DNA of 64,000 nt from contig NZ_JAEKKT010000137.1 of the NCBI RefSeq assembly GCF_019510245.1, positions 16,986 through 80,985 of the forward strand, written 5' to 3'. Source of the stretch: Streptomyces sp. Lineage in GTDB: Bacteria > Actinomycetota > Actinomycetes > Streptomycetales > Streptomycetaceae. Position numbers and translations under genes: made by a program. The notes beneath the pieces were generated by a model. It ran no database searches. It saw only the letters and a program-made list of their open reading frames with translations, and was not told the DNA's origin. This document shows positions 39,656 through 47,878 of this stretch, piece by piece (position 1 is the first letter of the stretch; each line of letters opens with the position of its first letter).

Positions 39656-41686
39656 ATGTGGCGAAGGCTGGCGGGTGCGGTGGCTGGTCTGCTCGTACTG
39701 TTCGTCGGCAGCCTTGCCTTCAACGCGGCGTCCGGGCAGAGCCGTTGGCCGGGGCCGCTGGACTTCGTGCGGGTCCACCCGTGGGTGGTGCTGCTCCTTC
39801 TGATCCCCCTGGCGCTGATCGGGCTGGGGCAGCCGCCGCGCCCCGACCGCGGGCAGGATCCACTCCCGGCCACGGCGTACCGGCTGCCGCCGCGCAACTC
39901 CGACTTCACCGGCCGTGACGCAACGCTACGGCAGGTGCGGCAGCGCCTGACCTCGGTGAACGACGTGGCGATGCTGGTCGTGCACGGGCTGGGCGGCGTC
40001 GGCAAGACCCAGCTCGCGGTGGAGTACGCCTACCGGTACCTGTCGAAGTACCGGTTCGTCGCCTTCCTGGACGCCGAGACACCCGACCTGGTCGCGCCGC
40101 AGTTCGTGTCACTGGCCGGGGAGCTGGGGCTGGCGGAGGTGAGCTCCGACCAAGCGATCCCACGGGTGTACGGCAACCTGGTGGACCGCAGGCCCTGGTT
40201 GATCATCTTCGACAACGCGGAGAAACCGGGCACGCTCGCACACGCGCTGCCGTCGGGGGGCCTGGCGGGCAACGGTCATGTCATCGTCACGACCAGAGTG
40301 AGCGGCTGGTCGAGCAGCGCCGGTGTCGTCGACCTGGAGGTGTACACCAGGCAGGAGTCGATGAAGCTGCTGGCACAACGGGTGCCGGGCATGACCGAGG
40401 CCGTGGCGGACCGGATCGCCGAGCAACTGGGCGACCTGCCGTTGGCGTTGGAGCAGGCGGCCGGATACATGGGCTACCACCAGACGACACCCGAAAGGTA
40501 CCGGGACCTGCTGGCGTCGCACCTGGAGGACATGATCGGGCGGGGTGAGCCGAGCCACCGGCCCTCGGTCGTCGTCGCGACCCTGTGGCAGCTCAGCGTG
40601 GAAAGACTGGAGACTGACCAGCCTCAGGCGGTAAGCCTGTTGGAGCTCTGCGCCTTGCTGGCGCCGGAGCCGGTCCCGCTGGACCTGTTCACCGGTAGCC
40701 CGGAAACACTGGACGGAGTCCCCGCCGATCCGTTGGCGTGGGACGCGACAGTCGGCGCCCTGGCCGGTCTGGGTCTGGCGAGGCGCGGTGACGCGTCCCT
40801 GGTGGTGCACCGGCTGGTTCAGGCCGCCATCCGGGCCGGGATGCCGGCCGAGGCGCACGTCGACGCCCGGGTCCGGCTGTGTCGTGCGCTGCTGGCGGCC
40901 GTACCGGACGACCTCCACAGTGCCCCGGACGCCCGGCCGCGGTGGCAGCAGTTGCTTCCGCACGTCCTCGCGGTGGCCAACAACGATCCACCGGCCGAGT
41001 GTGCCGCGGATACGGCGGTGCTGCTGCGGCTGGCGTCGGAGTTCCTCGTCCAGATCGGGGACTACTCGGTGGCGCTGCACCTGTGCGAAAGTGCCCTCGC
41101 GATCGACGAGTCGCTCGACGGCCGGAGCGCCGAGGTCGGCTTCGATCTGATCGCCCTGTCGCAGATCCACCGGGATCTCGGCGCGCCGGAGCGGTCACGT
41201 CAGCTGGCGGAACGCGCGCTGAGCGTGCACGAGTCCTGTCTGCCGGCGGACAGTCCCGCCATCGCGACGGATCTGGCCACGCTCGCGCGGACGCTGTGCA
41301 TCCTCGGTGAACACGAGGCGGCGCGGCCTCTGGCCGAGCGGGCGCTGCGGATCGACGAGGCGGCGTACGGGCCGGACGACCCGTACGTGAGCTTCGACCT
41401 GATCGCGCTGGCGAACGTCCACGTCGATCTCGGCGACCACGCGAGTGCCGCACCGCTCATCGCGCGCGCGTTGCGGATCCGCGAGGCCAAGTACGCGCCG
41501 GACCACCTCTACATCGGGTACGTCCTGCTGTTCCAGGCCCGGGTCCTGCACACGTTGAACGACTCGACAGCCGCGGACCTGGCGCGCCGGGGTGCACACA
41601 TCCTGCACACCCGGCTGGGCAGGACCCACCCCAAGACCGAGGACGCGTTCGCGCTGGTCGACAGTCTGCAAGGCGGCACACGCTAG
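39656..41686 (+). CDS. Membrane-anchored NB-ARC ATPase with TPR repeats
   Basis: 676 residues. Two hydrophobic helices at the N-terminus (VAGLLVLFVGSLAFNAA and WVVLLLLIPLALIGLG) anchor it to the membrane. The NB-ARC switch ATPase follows: NSDFTGRDATLRQV, P-loop VVHGLGGVGKTQLAVEYAY, Walker B-like RPWLIIFDNAEKP, HVIVTTRVSGW, GDLPLALEQAAGYMGY. From about residue 440 there are TPR repeats (ALHLCESALAIDES, SRQLAERALSVHESCLP, ARPLAERALRIDEAAYG, APLIARALRIREAKY). Such STAND proteins switch on ligand binding by the repeats. Effector output is not evident. The pseudogene at 17205-18056 is a relative. Confidence 0.88.
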   Translation: MWRRLAGAVAGLLVLFVGSLAFNAASGQSRWPGPLDFVRVHPWVVLLLLIPLALIGLGQPPRPDRGQDPLPATAYRLPPRNSDFTGRDATLRQVRQRLTSVNDVAMLVVHGLGGVGKTQLAVEYAYRYLSKYRFVAFLDAETPDLVAPQFVSLAGELGLAEVSSDQAIPRVYGNLVDRRPWLIIFDNAEKPGTLAHALPSGGLAGNGHVIVTTRVSGWSSSAGVVDLEVYTRQESMKLLAQRVPGMTEAVADRIAEQLGDLPLALEQAAGYMGYHQTTPERYRDLLASHLEDMIGRGEPSHRPSVVVATLWQLSVERLETDQPQAVSLLELCALLAPEPVPLDLFTGSPETLDGVPADPLAWDATVGALAGLGLARRGDASLVVHRLVQAAIRAGMPAEAHVDARVRLCRALLAAVPDDLHSAPDARPRWQQLLPHVLAVANNDPPAECAADTAVLLRLASEFLVQIGDYSVALHLCESALAIDESLDGRSAEVGFDLIALSQIHRDLGAPERSRQLAERALSVHESCLPADSPAIATDLATLARTLCILGEHEAARPLAERALRIDEAAYGPDDPYVSFDLIALANVHVDLGDHASAAPLIARALRIREAKYAPDHLYIGYVLLFQARVLHTLNDSTAADLARRGAHILHTRLGRTHPKTEDAFALVDSLQGGTR

Positions 41687-41693
41687 CCAGAAT

Positions 41694-41725
41694 CCCCGGT
41701 TGTGCGGCAAGTCGCACAACCGGGG
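41694..41725. terminator. Bidirectional hairpin between convergent genes
   Basis: Perfect 13-bp stem CCCCGGTTGTGCG/CGCACAACCGGGG with loop GCAAGT, between the stop of the NB-ARC/TPR gene (41686) and the stop of the convergent DUF7848 gene (41732). Confidence 0.85.
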
Positions 41726-41731
41726 GTGGTG

Positions 41732-42016
41732 CTAGCGTGCGCTGGGCGCGCCCTGGCCTGTGCCCTGCCTGGCGTACGGGTTGCCGTGGGCGGGGGTGAC
41801 TCGCCAGAAGGTCTCCGCCACTGCTTTGAACTGACGATGTGTCGGATTCAGACCCGTGTGCTTCAGCGCCCAGATCTCAACCGGCAGGCGCTCGTCGTCG
41901 GTTGGCTGCGCCTGCGCCCCGCAGATGAGGCACTCGGCCGAGTGGATGCCCGACGGGGCACCCTCGCCGGTTTCGGCCCCGAGGGTCCATTCAGCGGCAG
42001 TGATCAGCGCGCGCAT
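41732..42016 (-). CDS. DUF7848-type small protein with paired Cys
   Basis: 94 residues from ATG at 42016 (GTG directly before it is an alternative; GGGGGG is better spaced for the ATG). Pattern RALITAAEWTLGAET, AECLICGAQAQPTDD, LPVEIWALKHTGLNPTHRQFKAV, ETFWRVTPAHGNP matches a Streptomyces family now called DUF7848, probably a small zinc-ribbon-like or HTH-associated protein (CxxC present; a second ligand pair is unclear). Last gene of a three-gene set whose starts and stops overlap, divergent from an XRE regulator. Function unknown. Confidence 0.7.
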   Translation of the reverse strand: MRALITAAEWTLGAETGEGAPSGIHSAECLICGAQAQPTDDERLPVEIWALKHTGLNPTHRQFKAVAETFWRVTPAHGNPYARQGTGQGAPSAR

Positions 42017-42222
42017 CACAGTTCCCCCCTGCTACGCCGGTTGGCTTCGGTCACAAGGGCATGCATCCTGCTGCGACTGCCTGGTGCGGTGCAGCATGGG
42101 CACGCGCAGGGCGGGTATCCGCTGGAGAGGTCCGGCACATCCGACGGTTTCACAGTGCGCTTGCCGCGCACCTGTGTACGGGCGCCTGTCGCCGGGTTGA
42201 CCCTGTAGACCTCGATCGTCAT
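42016..42222 (-). CDS. Hypothetical small Cys-rich protein
   Basis: 68 residues, MTIEVYRVNPATGARTQVRG, then YPPCACPCCTAPGSRSRMHAL. Four Cys within seven residues suggest metal binding. ATG at 42222 overlaps the stop of the preceding gene (TGATG) and its own stop overlaps the DUF7848 start in the same way. This tight coupling marks the three genes as one unit. The family is not recognised with confidence; similar short proteins occur next to XRE regulators in Streptomyces. Confidence 0.65.
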   Translation of the reverse strand: MTIEVYRVNPATGARTQVRGKRTVKPSDVPDLSSGYPPCACPCCTAPGSRSRMHALVTEANRRSRGEL

Positions 42223-42590
42223 CACTGGATGTGCTCCCAGGGGTCTACTTGAACGCCTGGGCAGCTGTTCCTGGGCACCTCGCACCACGTGTCGACGTAG
42301 GGCCGGACAATAGGTCCCGTACGCTCCCACGCTTCCTGAGCCTCCCAGTCGCGCGACGCGAACCACTCGGAACGTCCGTACGGCTGAGGCGGATACGGGG
42401 TCCAGGCTTGCCGTTGCGCGCGCCGCCTGCGAGCGATGACCAGCCGTGCCCCCCAGACGTCCGGCGCGGAGCGCCCGCGGAACGCCGGGGGCGCTGCTGG
42501 GCGCGTGTGGGTGGCCGCGTGCTTGCCGGGCGTACGGCGCCCGAACAGGACGCCTCTCATCCATTCGAGTGCCTGTGATAGGTAGGACAC
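42222..42590 (-). CDS. Hypothetical protein, first gene of the DUF7848 set
   Basis: 122 residues. Start GTG at 42590 chosen because GGAG lies 8 nt upstream; the GTG two codons earlier is too close to it, and ATG at 42560 (MRGVLFGRR) is also possible. The protein is basic and Pro/Arg-rich (GVLFGRRTPGKHAATHTRPAA, ARLVIARRRRAQRQAW), ending with EAWERTGPIVRPYVDTWCEV. The VRPYV segment is shared with small Streptomyces proteins found beside XRE regulators. No enzyme motif, no signal peptide. Divergent from the regulator gene across a ~175-bp promoter region. Confidence 0.6.
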   Translation of the reverse strand: MSYLSQALEWMRGVLFGRRTPGKHAATHTRPAAPPAFRGRSAPDVWGARLVIARRRRAQRQAWTPYPPQPYGRSEWFASRDWEAQEAWERTGPIVRPYVDTWCEVPRNSCPGVQVDPWEHIQ

Positions 42591-42764
42591 TGTCACCGCT
42601 CCTCTAAAGCGTTGGCCATGCCCCGGGACCGTTCGCGCGGTCGCCGGGGTCTCTTGCGTGCCCAATCGTCCTGACACCTGGTGGCCGTATCGCCGGACAT
42701 GGAAGGACAGTTGGGCCAGTTGGGCGGTAGCGTTGAAAACGCCCAAACGTCCAGAGGAGCGGAC

Positions 42765-43520
42765 TTGAACCACGGCCTACGGTCAGCTATGAACGACGCC
42801 CGGCTGTCCCCGCGACAGCTTGCGGTCCGTGTAGGAGTCGCGAGCAAAACCATTGAACGTTGGGTCGCGGATGAGAACTTAATTCCGCATGCTCGAAACA
42901 GGGCAGACGCCGCCGAAGCACTGAAAGTAGATGAGGAAATGCTCTGGCCGCAGGCAGTGAAGGATCGCCTAAAAACAGGTGGAGACCTGGAAATCGTGCG
43001 GACTTACCCCTACCGCTCGGCCTGCCCGTCAACGGTCTGGGGCGAGCTTGTGGCCAGCACGAAAGAAGACCTGTTCTTTGCCGGATACACGAACTATTTC
43101 CTATTCATCGACCAACCGAACTTCGTAGCCACCCTGCGCAAAAAACTCGAAAGCGGTTGTCGAGTCCGATTCCTTCTGGGCGATCCCGAAAGTGAAATCA
43201 CAAGCCAGCGTGAAGCTATCGAAGATGTTGCCTTGTCCGTCTCGACACGCATCCGCATCACGCTTGAGAATCTAGGCAAGTTGGGGAGCGCAGAAAACCT
43301 GGAAACGCGTTTTAGCGTCTCGGAAGATGCAGCGAATCACGTGAGTCTTTCTGTTTTCCGGTTCGATTCCCAGGCTCTCGTAACACCTCACCTTGCCAGG
43401 CTTGTGGGCCACGACTCCCCCCTGTTGCACCTACGCCGACGTGACCAGGACGGACTGTTCGAGCGGTTCACTGAGCACGCCGAAGAGCTATGGTCGCGCG
43501 CAACGCCCGTTAGCATTTGA
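42765..43520 (+). CDS. XRE family regulator with C-terminal PLD-like/DUF5919-type domain
   Basis: 251 residues. The start is TTG at 42765 right after AGAGGAGCGGAC (a longer reading from 42681 lacks a site). Helix-turn-helix: ARLSPRQLAVRVGVASKTIERWVADENLIP. The rest (DLFFAGYTNYFLFI, ATLRKKLESGCRVRFLLGDPES, VSLSVFRFDSQALVTPHL) resembles the sensor domain of Streptomyces XRE regulators, related to phospholipase-D folds, without intact HKD motifs. Base composition is noticeably lower in G/C than neighbours (codons such as TTA, GAA, AAA), pointing to transfer. It faces away from the DUF7848 set and probably controls it. Confidence 0.78.
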   Translation: MNHGLRSAMNDARLSPRQLAVRVGVASKTIERWVADENLIPHARNRADAAEALKVDEEMLWPQAVKDRLKTGGDLEIVRTYPYRSACPSTVWGELVASTKEDLFFAGYTNYFLFIDQPNFVATLRKKLESGCRVRFLLGDPESEITSQREAIEDVALSVSTRIRITLENLGKLGSAENLETRFSVSEDAANHVSLSVFRFDSQALVTPHLARLVGHDSPLLHLRRRDQDGLFERFTEHAEELWSRATPVSI

Positions 43521-43618
43521 CGGCTCTGCACAACGCAGAAATCACCCCGATATCTGCCGTACAAAACACGAAGAGAAACCGGGGCTTTTTCTGTGATCAG
43601 AACCACCAGGAGGAACCA

Positions 43619-44008
43619 GTGTCATACCCGCAACTTCTCACCCCCGAGGAGAAGCTCGCCGCCGCGAAGAAGCTGTTGAGCCTCCCGCGTATCGTCGTGA
43701 TCTGCGGCTCCACCCGCTTCATGACCGAGATGGACGAGGCCGATCTGCGGGAGACCAAAGCCGGAAAGATTGTCGTCAAACCGGGCTGTGACATGAAGTC
43801 GCCGCACGAACTCTGGCCCGATCCTCTCGAGGCCGAGGCGCTGAAGGTTCGACTCGACGATCTGCATCGGGCGAAGATCCGGCTCGCTGACGAGGTGCTC
43901 GTAGTCGGCGACTACGTCGGAGACAGCACCCGAGCCGAAATCGCCTACGCCCGGTCGCTGGGCAAGCCCGTGCGGTTCACGCACCCCGAAGTCGACCCTG
44001 ACGCCTGA
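43619..44008 (+). CDS. Nucleoside 2-deoxyribosyltransferase-like/DUF4406-type protein
   Basis: 129 residues; GTG at 43619 behind GGAGGA (43609-43614). The core RIVVICGSTRFMTEMDEADL, VVKPGCDMKSPHELWPDP, LHRAKIRLADEVLVVGDYVGDSTRAEIAYARSLGKPVRF has the Rossmann-like arrangement of nucleoside deoxyribosyltransferase-like proteins (GSTRF near the N-terminus, D-E-V-x-V and S-x-R-A-E-I-x-Y-A near the C-terminus). Homologues occur in phages and actinobacteria and may act on nucleotides. Catalytic Glu of true enzymes may be that in RAEIAYA. Lies ~100 bp after the XRE regulator in the same direction and may belong to its set. Confidence 0.7.
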   Translation: MSYPQLLTPEEKLAAAKKLLSLPRIVVICGSTRFMTEMDEADLRETKAGKIVVKPGCDMKSPHELWPDPLEAEALKVRLDDLHRAKIRLADEVLVVGDYVGDSTRAEIAYARSLGKPVRFTHPEVDPDA

Positions 44009-44044
44009 CCGCCCGCTGCCACCTCGACAACCAGGGCCGACAGC

Positions 44045-44069
44045 CCACCGCCTGACCGTCTCGCGGTGG
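44045..44069. terminator. Weak hairpin between convergent genes
   Basis: Stem CCACCGC/GCGGTGG (7 bp) with 11-nt loop, in the ~115-bp gap between the deoxyribosyltransferase-like gene and the convergent response-regulator gene. Confidence 0.4.
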
Positions 44070-44124
44070 CTTCGGCCACGGCCAACCCCCACACCCTCCG
44101 CAAGCGTCCCTTGGAATTGATCAT

Positions 44125-44769
44125 CTAGCCCAGAATCCCCCGCTGGTACCCCGTCGCGACCGCAGCCGCGCGGTCGTTGACGCCGAGTTTGGCGTACAGG
44201 TGGGTGAGGTGGGTCTTCACGGTCGCTTCGCTGATGAAGAGTTCGCGGGCGATCTCGCGGTTGGAGGTGCCTCGGGCGACGAGGGTGAGGACTTCGCGTT
44301 CGCGGGCGGAGAGGGGTTCGTTGGCGGGGGCGGTGGGGGTGCGGACGGCGGAGACCAGGCGGGAGGCGACGGCCGGGGAGAGGACGGTGCGGCCCTGGGC
44401 GGCCGCGCGGACGGCGGTGAAGAGCTCCTCGCGCGGGGCGTCCTTGAGGAGGTAGCCGGTCGCGCCCGCCTCGATCGCGGGGAGGGTGTCGGAGTCGGTG
44501 TCGTACGTGGTGAGGACGAGGACCTGGGCGCGGGCGCCTTGCCGGGTGAGTTCGCGGATGGCGTCGACCCCGCCGCCGCCCGGCATACGGAGGTCCATGA
44601 GGATCACATCGGGGTCGAGGGTACCGGCGAGCGTGACGGCTTCGGCGCCGTCGGACGCCTCGCCGAGGACCGTGAAGCCGGCGGCGGACTCGAACATGCC
44701 GCGCAGTCCGTCGCGGACCACGGGGTGGTCGTCGACGATGAGCAGCGAGATCGGGGGCTCAGTTGTCAT
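44125..44769 (-). CDS. NarL/LuxR-type response regulator
   Basis: 214 residues. Receiver domain: SLLIVDDHPVVRDGL (acidic pair), phospho-acceptor Asp in DVILMDLRMPGGGG, Thr in LVLTTYD, Lys in GYLLKDAPREEL. Output HTH: LSAREREVLTLVARGTSNREIARELFISEATVKTHL. Its ATG lies 11 bp inside the sensor kinase gene, ensuring paired expression. The kinase and the ABC-2 exporter genes just upstream make up one operon, so the pair probably senses a drug or wall stress and controls that exporter. Confidence 0.95.
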   Translation of the reverse strand: MTTEPPISLLIVDDHPVVRDGLRGMFESAAGFTVLGEASDGAEAVTLAGTLDPDVILMDLRMPGGGGVDAIRELTRQGARAQVLVLTTYDTDSDTLPAIEAGATGYLLKDAPREELFTAVRAAAQGRTVLSPAVASRLVSAVRTPTAPANEPLSAREREVLTLVARGTSNREIARELFISEATVKTHLTHLYAKLGVNDRAAAVATGYQRGILG

Positions 44770-46015
44770 GGCGGACCAACGGTACGCGCGCCGACAGGGC
44801 GGTGCCGAGCCCCGGTTCGGACTCCACGGTCAGGGAGCCGGCGATGCGTTCGGCGCGGGCGCGCATGCCGTCCAGGCCGAAGCCGCCGGCCCGGGTGCGG
44901 GCGGGCACGGCGAGCGGGTCGAAGCCGGTGCCGTCGTCGCGGATGTCGAGGATGACCTCGCCGCCCGGGAAGTCGCCCAGGTAGGAGAGGGTGACGCCGA
45001 CGCGGGAGGCGTGCGCGTGCCGGGCGGCGTTGGAGAGGGCCTCCTGGACGATGCGCAGGAGGGTGGCCGCGACCTCCTCGTGCAGTTGCTCGGCGGTGCC
45101 GGTGACGGTGAACTCGGCGCGTATGCCCGTCCGTTCGCTCCACTCGGTGACCGTCTTCTGCAGCGCCTCGGGGAGGCCGTCGTGCTCCAGGGCCACCGGG
45201 GCCAGGTTGTGCACGGAGCGGCGGGCCTCGCCCAGGCTGTGCCGGGCCAGCGCGAGGGCGCGGCCCACGTGCTCCTCGGCGACCTCCGGGTCGGGGGCGT
45301 TGGTGACGACCTGGAGCTGGGCGATGATCCCGGCCAGGCCCTGGGCGATCGTGTCGTGGATCTCTGCGGCGAGCCGGCGCCGCTCGTCGGCGACCCCGGC
45401 CTCCCGGGCCTGGAGGAGGAGCTGGGTGTGCAGGGCCGCGTTCTCGTCCAGGGCCTGGCGCAGGGCGGCGATCGTCTCGCTGCGTTCACGCGACCGCAGT
45501 TTCTCCTGCTCGTTGAGGTGGGCGATCCCCACCTGGAGAGCCGAGTTGGCGAGCAGCAGCACGGCGAAGAGGGTCCACTGGACCACGCTCCCGAACGGCA
45601 TCCCGCCCGACTGCGCACCCGCCACGGTGACGGCGCTCGCCAGCAGCCCCAGCCGCCGCAACCGGCGCGGCAGCAGCTCGTCGGCGTCCATGTAGCCGGT
45701 GGCCGCGTAGAACGCGAAGAACGGGCTGAGCCAGGTGAGGACGAAGGCGAGGGCCCAGCGGACCAGGTAGTACGCGCTGCCGGCCGCGGAGGGCGTGCGG
45801 CCGTGGCCGGGTCGGCGGAACCGGGTGCCGTGCCACCACAGTTGAAGCACGAGCGCGGCGCCGACCAGCGACCATGCGGTCAGCCACACGGTGTCGGGGG
45901 TGTGGGGGTCGGCGGAGGCGACTCCGAGGACGATGCTGATGCCGAGGAACCCGTACGGCCCCCAGGTGTGCAGTTGCTCCCAGCGCCGGTCGATCCGGTT
46001 GTCCTCCGCGGTCAT
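44759..46015 (-). CDS. Sensor histidine kinase (HisKA_3 family)
   Basis: 418 residues from ATG at 46015 (MTAEDNRIDRRWEQL); the longer frame is out of the permease end. N-terminal membrane part with about five helices (YGFLGISIVLGVAS, WSLVGAALVLQLWW, YLVRWALAFVLTWL, LLASAVTVAGAQSG, WTLFAVLLLANSAL), no large external sensor. Dimerisation/phospho domain: DERRRLAAEIHDTIAQGLAGI, with the phosphorylated His. ATPase: LRIVQEALSNAARHA (N-box) and DIRDDGTGFD, GGFGLDGMRARA, GTALSARVPL. Membrane-embedded sensing resembles kinases that monitor antibiotic or envelope stress. Partner regulator follows with an 11-bp overlap; the ABC-2 exporter precedes by 28 bp. Confidence 0.95.
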   Translation of the reverse strand: MTAEDNRIDRRWEQLHTWGPYGFLGISIVLGVASADPHTPDTVWLTAWSLVGAALVLQLWWHGTRFRRPGHGRTPSAAGSAYYLVRWALAFVLTWLSPFFAFYAATGYMDADELLPRRLRRLGLLASAVTVAGAQSGGMPFGSVVQWTLFAVLLLANSALQVGIAHLNEQEKLRSRERSETIAALRQALDENAALHTQLLLQAREAGVADERRRLAAEIHDTIAQGLAGIIAQLQVVTNAPDPEVAEEHVGRALALARHSLGEARRSVHNLAPVALEHDGLPEALQKTVTEWSERTGIRAEFTVTGTAEQLHEEVAATLLRIVQEALSNAARHAHASRVGVTLSYLGDFPGGEVILDIRDDGTGFDPLAVPARTRAGGFGLDGMRARAERIAGSLTVESEPGLGTALSARVPLVRHDN

Positions 46016-46043
46016 GTCCCCAGTCTGCACGGCGGGCCGCCTC

Positions 46044-46778
46044 CTACTCCCAGCGGAACCAGCGGGCGGCACCCGCCGTCAGCAGGATCGTCCAGACGGC
46101 GAGCACGCCCAGGTGCTCCCAGCCGGGCCACTGTCCGGCGGCGGCCCGGTCCAGGGCGCGGGCCGCCGCGCCGAACGGGGTCAGCTGCACCACCCGGGCC
46201 ATGGCGTGCGGCATCTCCCGGACCGGGATCCAGACGCCCGCACAGAACATCATCGGGAAGAACACCGCCGAGCCGATCGCGCCCGCGATCTTCGTGGTGC
46301 GGGACAGCGCCGAGACGACGGAGCCGAGGGCGAGGGCGGCCGCGGCCGCGAGCAGCAGGGCCAGCAGGTATCCGCCGGGCTGCTCCGGCAGCCGTACGTG
46401 GAAGGCGAGCCGGCCCACGAGGAGCGCCAGCAGCGCCGAACCGAGGGCGACCGTGCCCTGCACCACCATCTGTGCGGACAGCAGCGCGGAGGGCCGTACG
46501 GGGGTGAGCCGCATCCGGCGCAGGATGCCCCGCTCCCGGTGGCCGGTGAGCGCCTGGGGCAGGGTCTGCACCCCGGACATGATCAGGGCGATTAGCACGG
46601 CGACTGGCACATAGGCGTCGACCGGGCGCAGCCCGCCCAGGGACTTGTCGGCCTCCCGGAAGGAGGGGATCGAGCCGAGGATCACCAGGAGCAGCGTCGG
46701 GAACAGGAAGACCCAGAAGACGGCGCCGGGTTCGCGGCGGAAGAGACGGAACTCGGTGCGCAGGACGGCGGTGTTCAT
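46044..46778 (-). CDS. ABC-2 type transporter permease
   Basis: 244 residues with six predicted membrane helices: VFWVFLFPTLLLVILG, VPVAVLIALIMSGVQT, VQGTVALGSALLALLVG, LLALLLAAAAALALGSVVSAL, GSAVFFPMMFCAGVWIP and LGVLAVWTILLTAG. The pattern with PMMFCAGVWIPVREMP before the last helix is typical of ABC-2 drug exporter permeases. Its ATG overlaps the ATPase stop (ATGA). With that ATPase it forms an export complex for a drug or lipid-like compound, likely regulated by the adjoining two-component pair. Confidence 0.92.
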   Translation of the reverse strand: MNTAVLRTEFRLFRREPGAVFWVFLFPTLLLVILGSIPSFREADKSLGGLRPVDAYVPVAVLIALIMSGVQTLPQALTGHRERGILRRMRLTPVRPSALLSAQMVVQGTVALGSALLALLVGRLAFHVRLPEQPGGYLLALLLAAAAALALGSVVSALSRTTKIAGAIGSAVFFPMMFCAGVWIPVREMPHAMARVVQLTPFGAAARALDRAAAGQWPGWEHLGVLAVWTILLTAGAARWFRWE

Positions 46779-47686
46779 GCTGCGTCTGCCTCCTTCGTGA
46801 GGTCCAGGAACGCGTCGTCGAGGGTGGCGTCCACGACCCGGAGCTGGTGGGCGGTGACGCGGTGCCGGGCGAGCAGGGTGATGACGGCGTTGACGGTCTC
46901 GTCGGTGCCGGAGAGCGTGATCCGGCCGTCCTTGCGCTCGATCGAGGCGAGGGCCGGGAGGGCGGCGAGGTCGTGGTCGTCCAGGGGGGCGGACGGGGTG
47001 AAGCTGATGACGGTGGCCCCGGCGCTGCGGCGGATCAGCCCGGCCGGGGTGTCCAGGGCGGCCACCCGGCCCTTGTCGATCACCGCGATCCGGTCGCAGA
47101 GCCGCTGCGCCTCCTCCATGAAGTGGGTGACGAGGAGGACGGTGACCCCGCGGTCCCGGACGTCCTCGATCAGCTTCCAGGTGTCCCGCCGGGCCCGCGG
47201 GTCAAGCCCGGTGGTCAGTTCGTCGAGGACGACGATCCGCGGGTTGCCGATCAACGCCAGTGCGATGAAGAGGCGTTGCCGCTGGCCGCCGGACAGCTTG
47301 CCGAACCGGGTGGCCAGCTTGTCGGCGAGGCCGAGGCGCTCGGCGAGCGGAGCCCAGTCGAGCGGGCTCGGGTAGAAGGAGGCGTACAGCTCAAGGGCCT
47401 CGCGGACGGTGAGTTTGGGCTGCAGTTCGCTCTGCTGCAACTGGGCGCCGAGGACGCGGGCGACCTTCTCGTGGTCGGCGACGGGATCGAGCCCGGTGAC
47501 CCGGACCCGCCCCGCGTCGGGCACCCGCAGTCCCTCCACGCACTCCACGGTGGTGGTCTTGCCGGCCCCGTTCGGCCCGAGGATCCCGAAGATCTCGCCC
47601 TCCTCGACGGCGAGACTCACCCCGTCCACGACGGCCCGGCCGCCGTAGGACTTGCGCAGGTCTGTCACTTCGATGACGGTTGGCAT
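46775..47686 (-). CDS. ABC-2 type transporter ATP-binding protein
   Basis: 303 residues from ATG at 47686 (MPTVIEVTDLRKSYGG). Walker A GILGPNGAGKTTTVECVEGL, Q-loop GAQLQQSELQPKL, signature KLSGGQRQRLFIALAL, Walker B IVVLDELTTGLDP and H-loop LLVTHFMEEAQ. The C-terminal extension (SIERKDGRITLSGTDETV, DATLDDAFLDLTKEA) is the usual drug-exporter tail of CcmA-type ATPases. First gene of an operon with the permease, sensor kinase and response regulator. The gene is divergent from the ABC exporter cluster with a ~190-bp shared promoter region. Confidence 0.94.
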   Translation of the reverse strand: MPTVIEVTDLRKSYGGRAVVDGVSLAVEEGEIFGILGPNGAGKTTTVECVEGLRVPDAGRVRVTGLDPVADHEKVARVLGAQLQQSELQPKLTVREALELYASFYPSPLDWAPLAERLGLADKLATRFGKLSGGQRQRLFIALALIGNPRIVVLDELTTGLDPRARRDTWKLIEDVRDRGVTVLLVTHFMEEAQRLCDRIAVIDKGRVAALDTPAGLIRRSAGATVISFTPSAPLDDHDLAALPALASIERKDGRITLSGTDETVNAVITLLARHRVTAHQLRVVDATLDDAFLDLTKEADAA

Positions 47687-47878
47687 GCTCCGAGGGTCCC
47701 GCCCGGCCCGGGTCCGCCACATCGGCCGCCCCGCTCGAACCGTCATCAACCGATCGGCTGATGCCGCGGATCCACCTGTACGACCCTTCGAACGCCCAGG
47801 TCGTAGGACCAGCGGCCGACTCCGGTCCGGCCAAAACTCGGTGGGCGTTGTCAGTGCCGATCCGTAGGCTCGCCCCTG

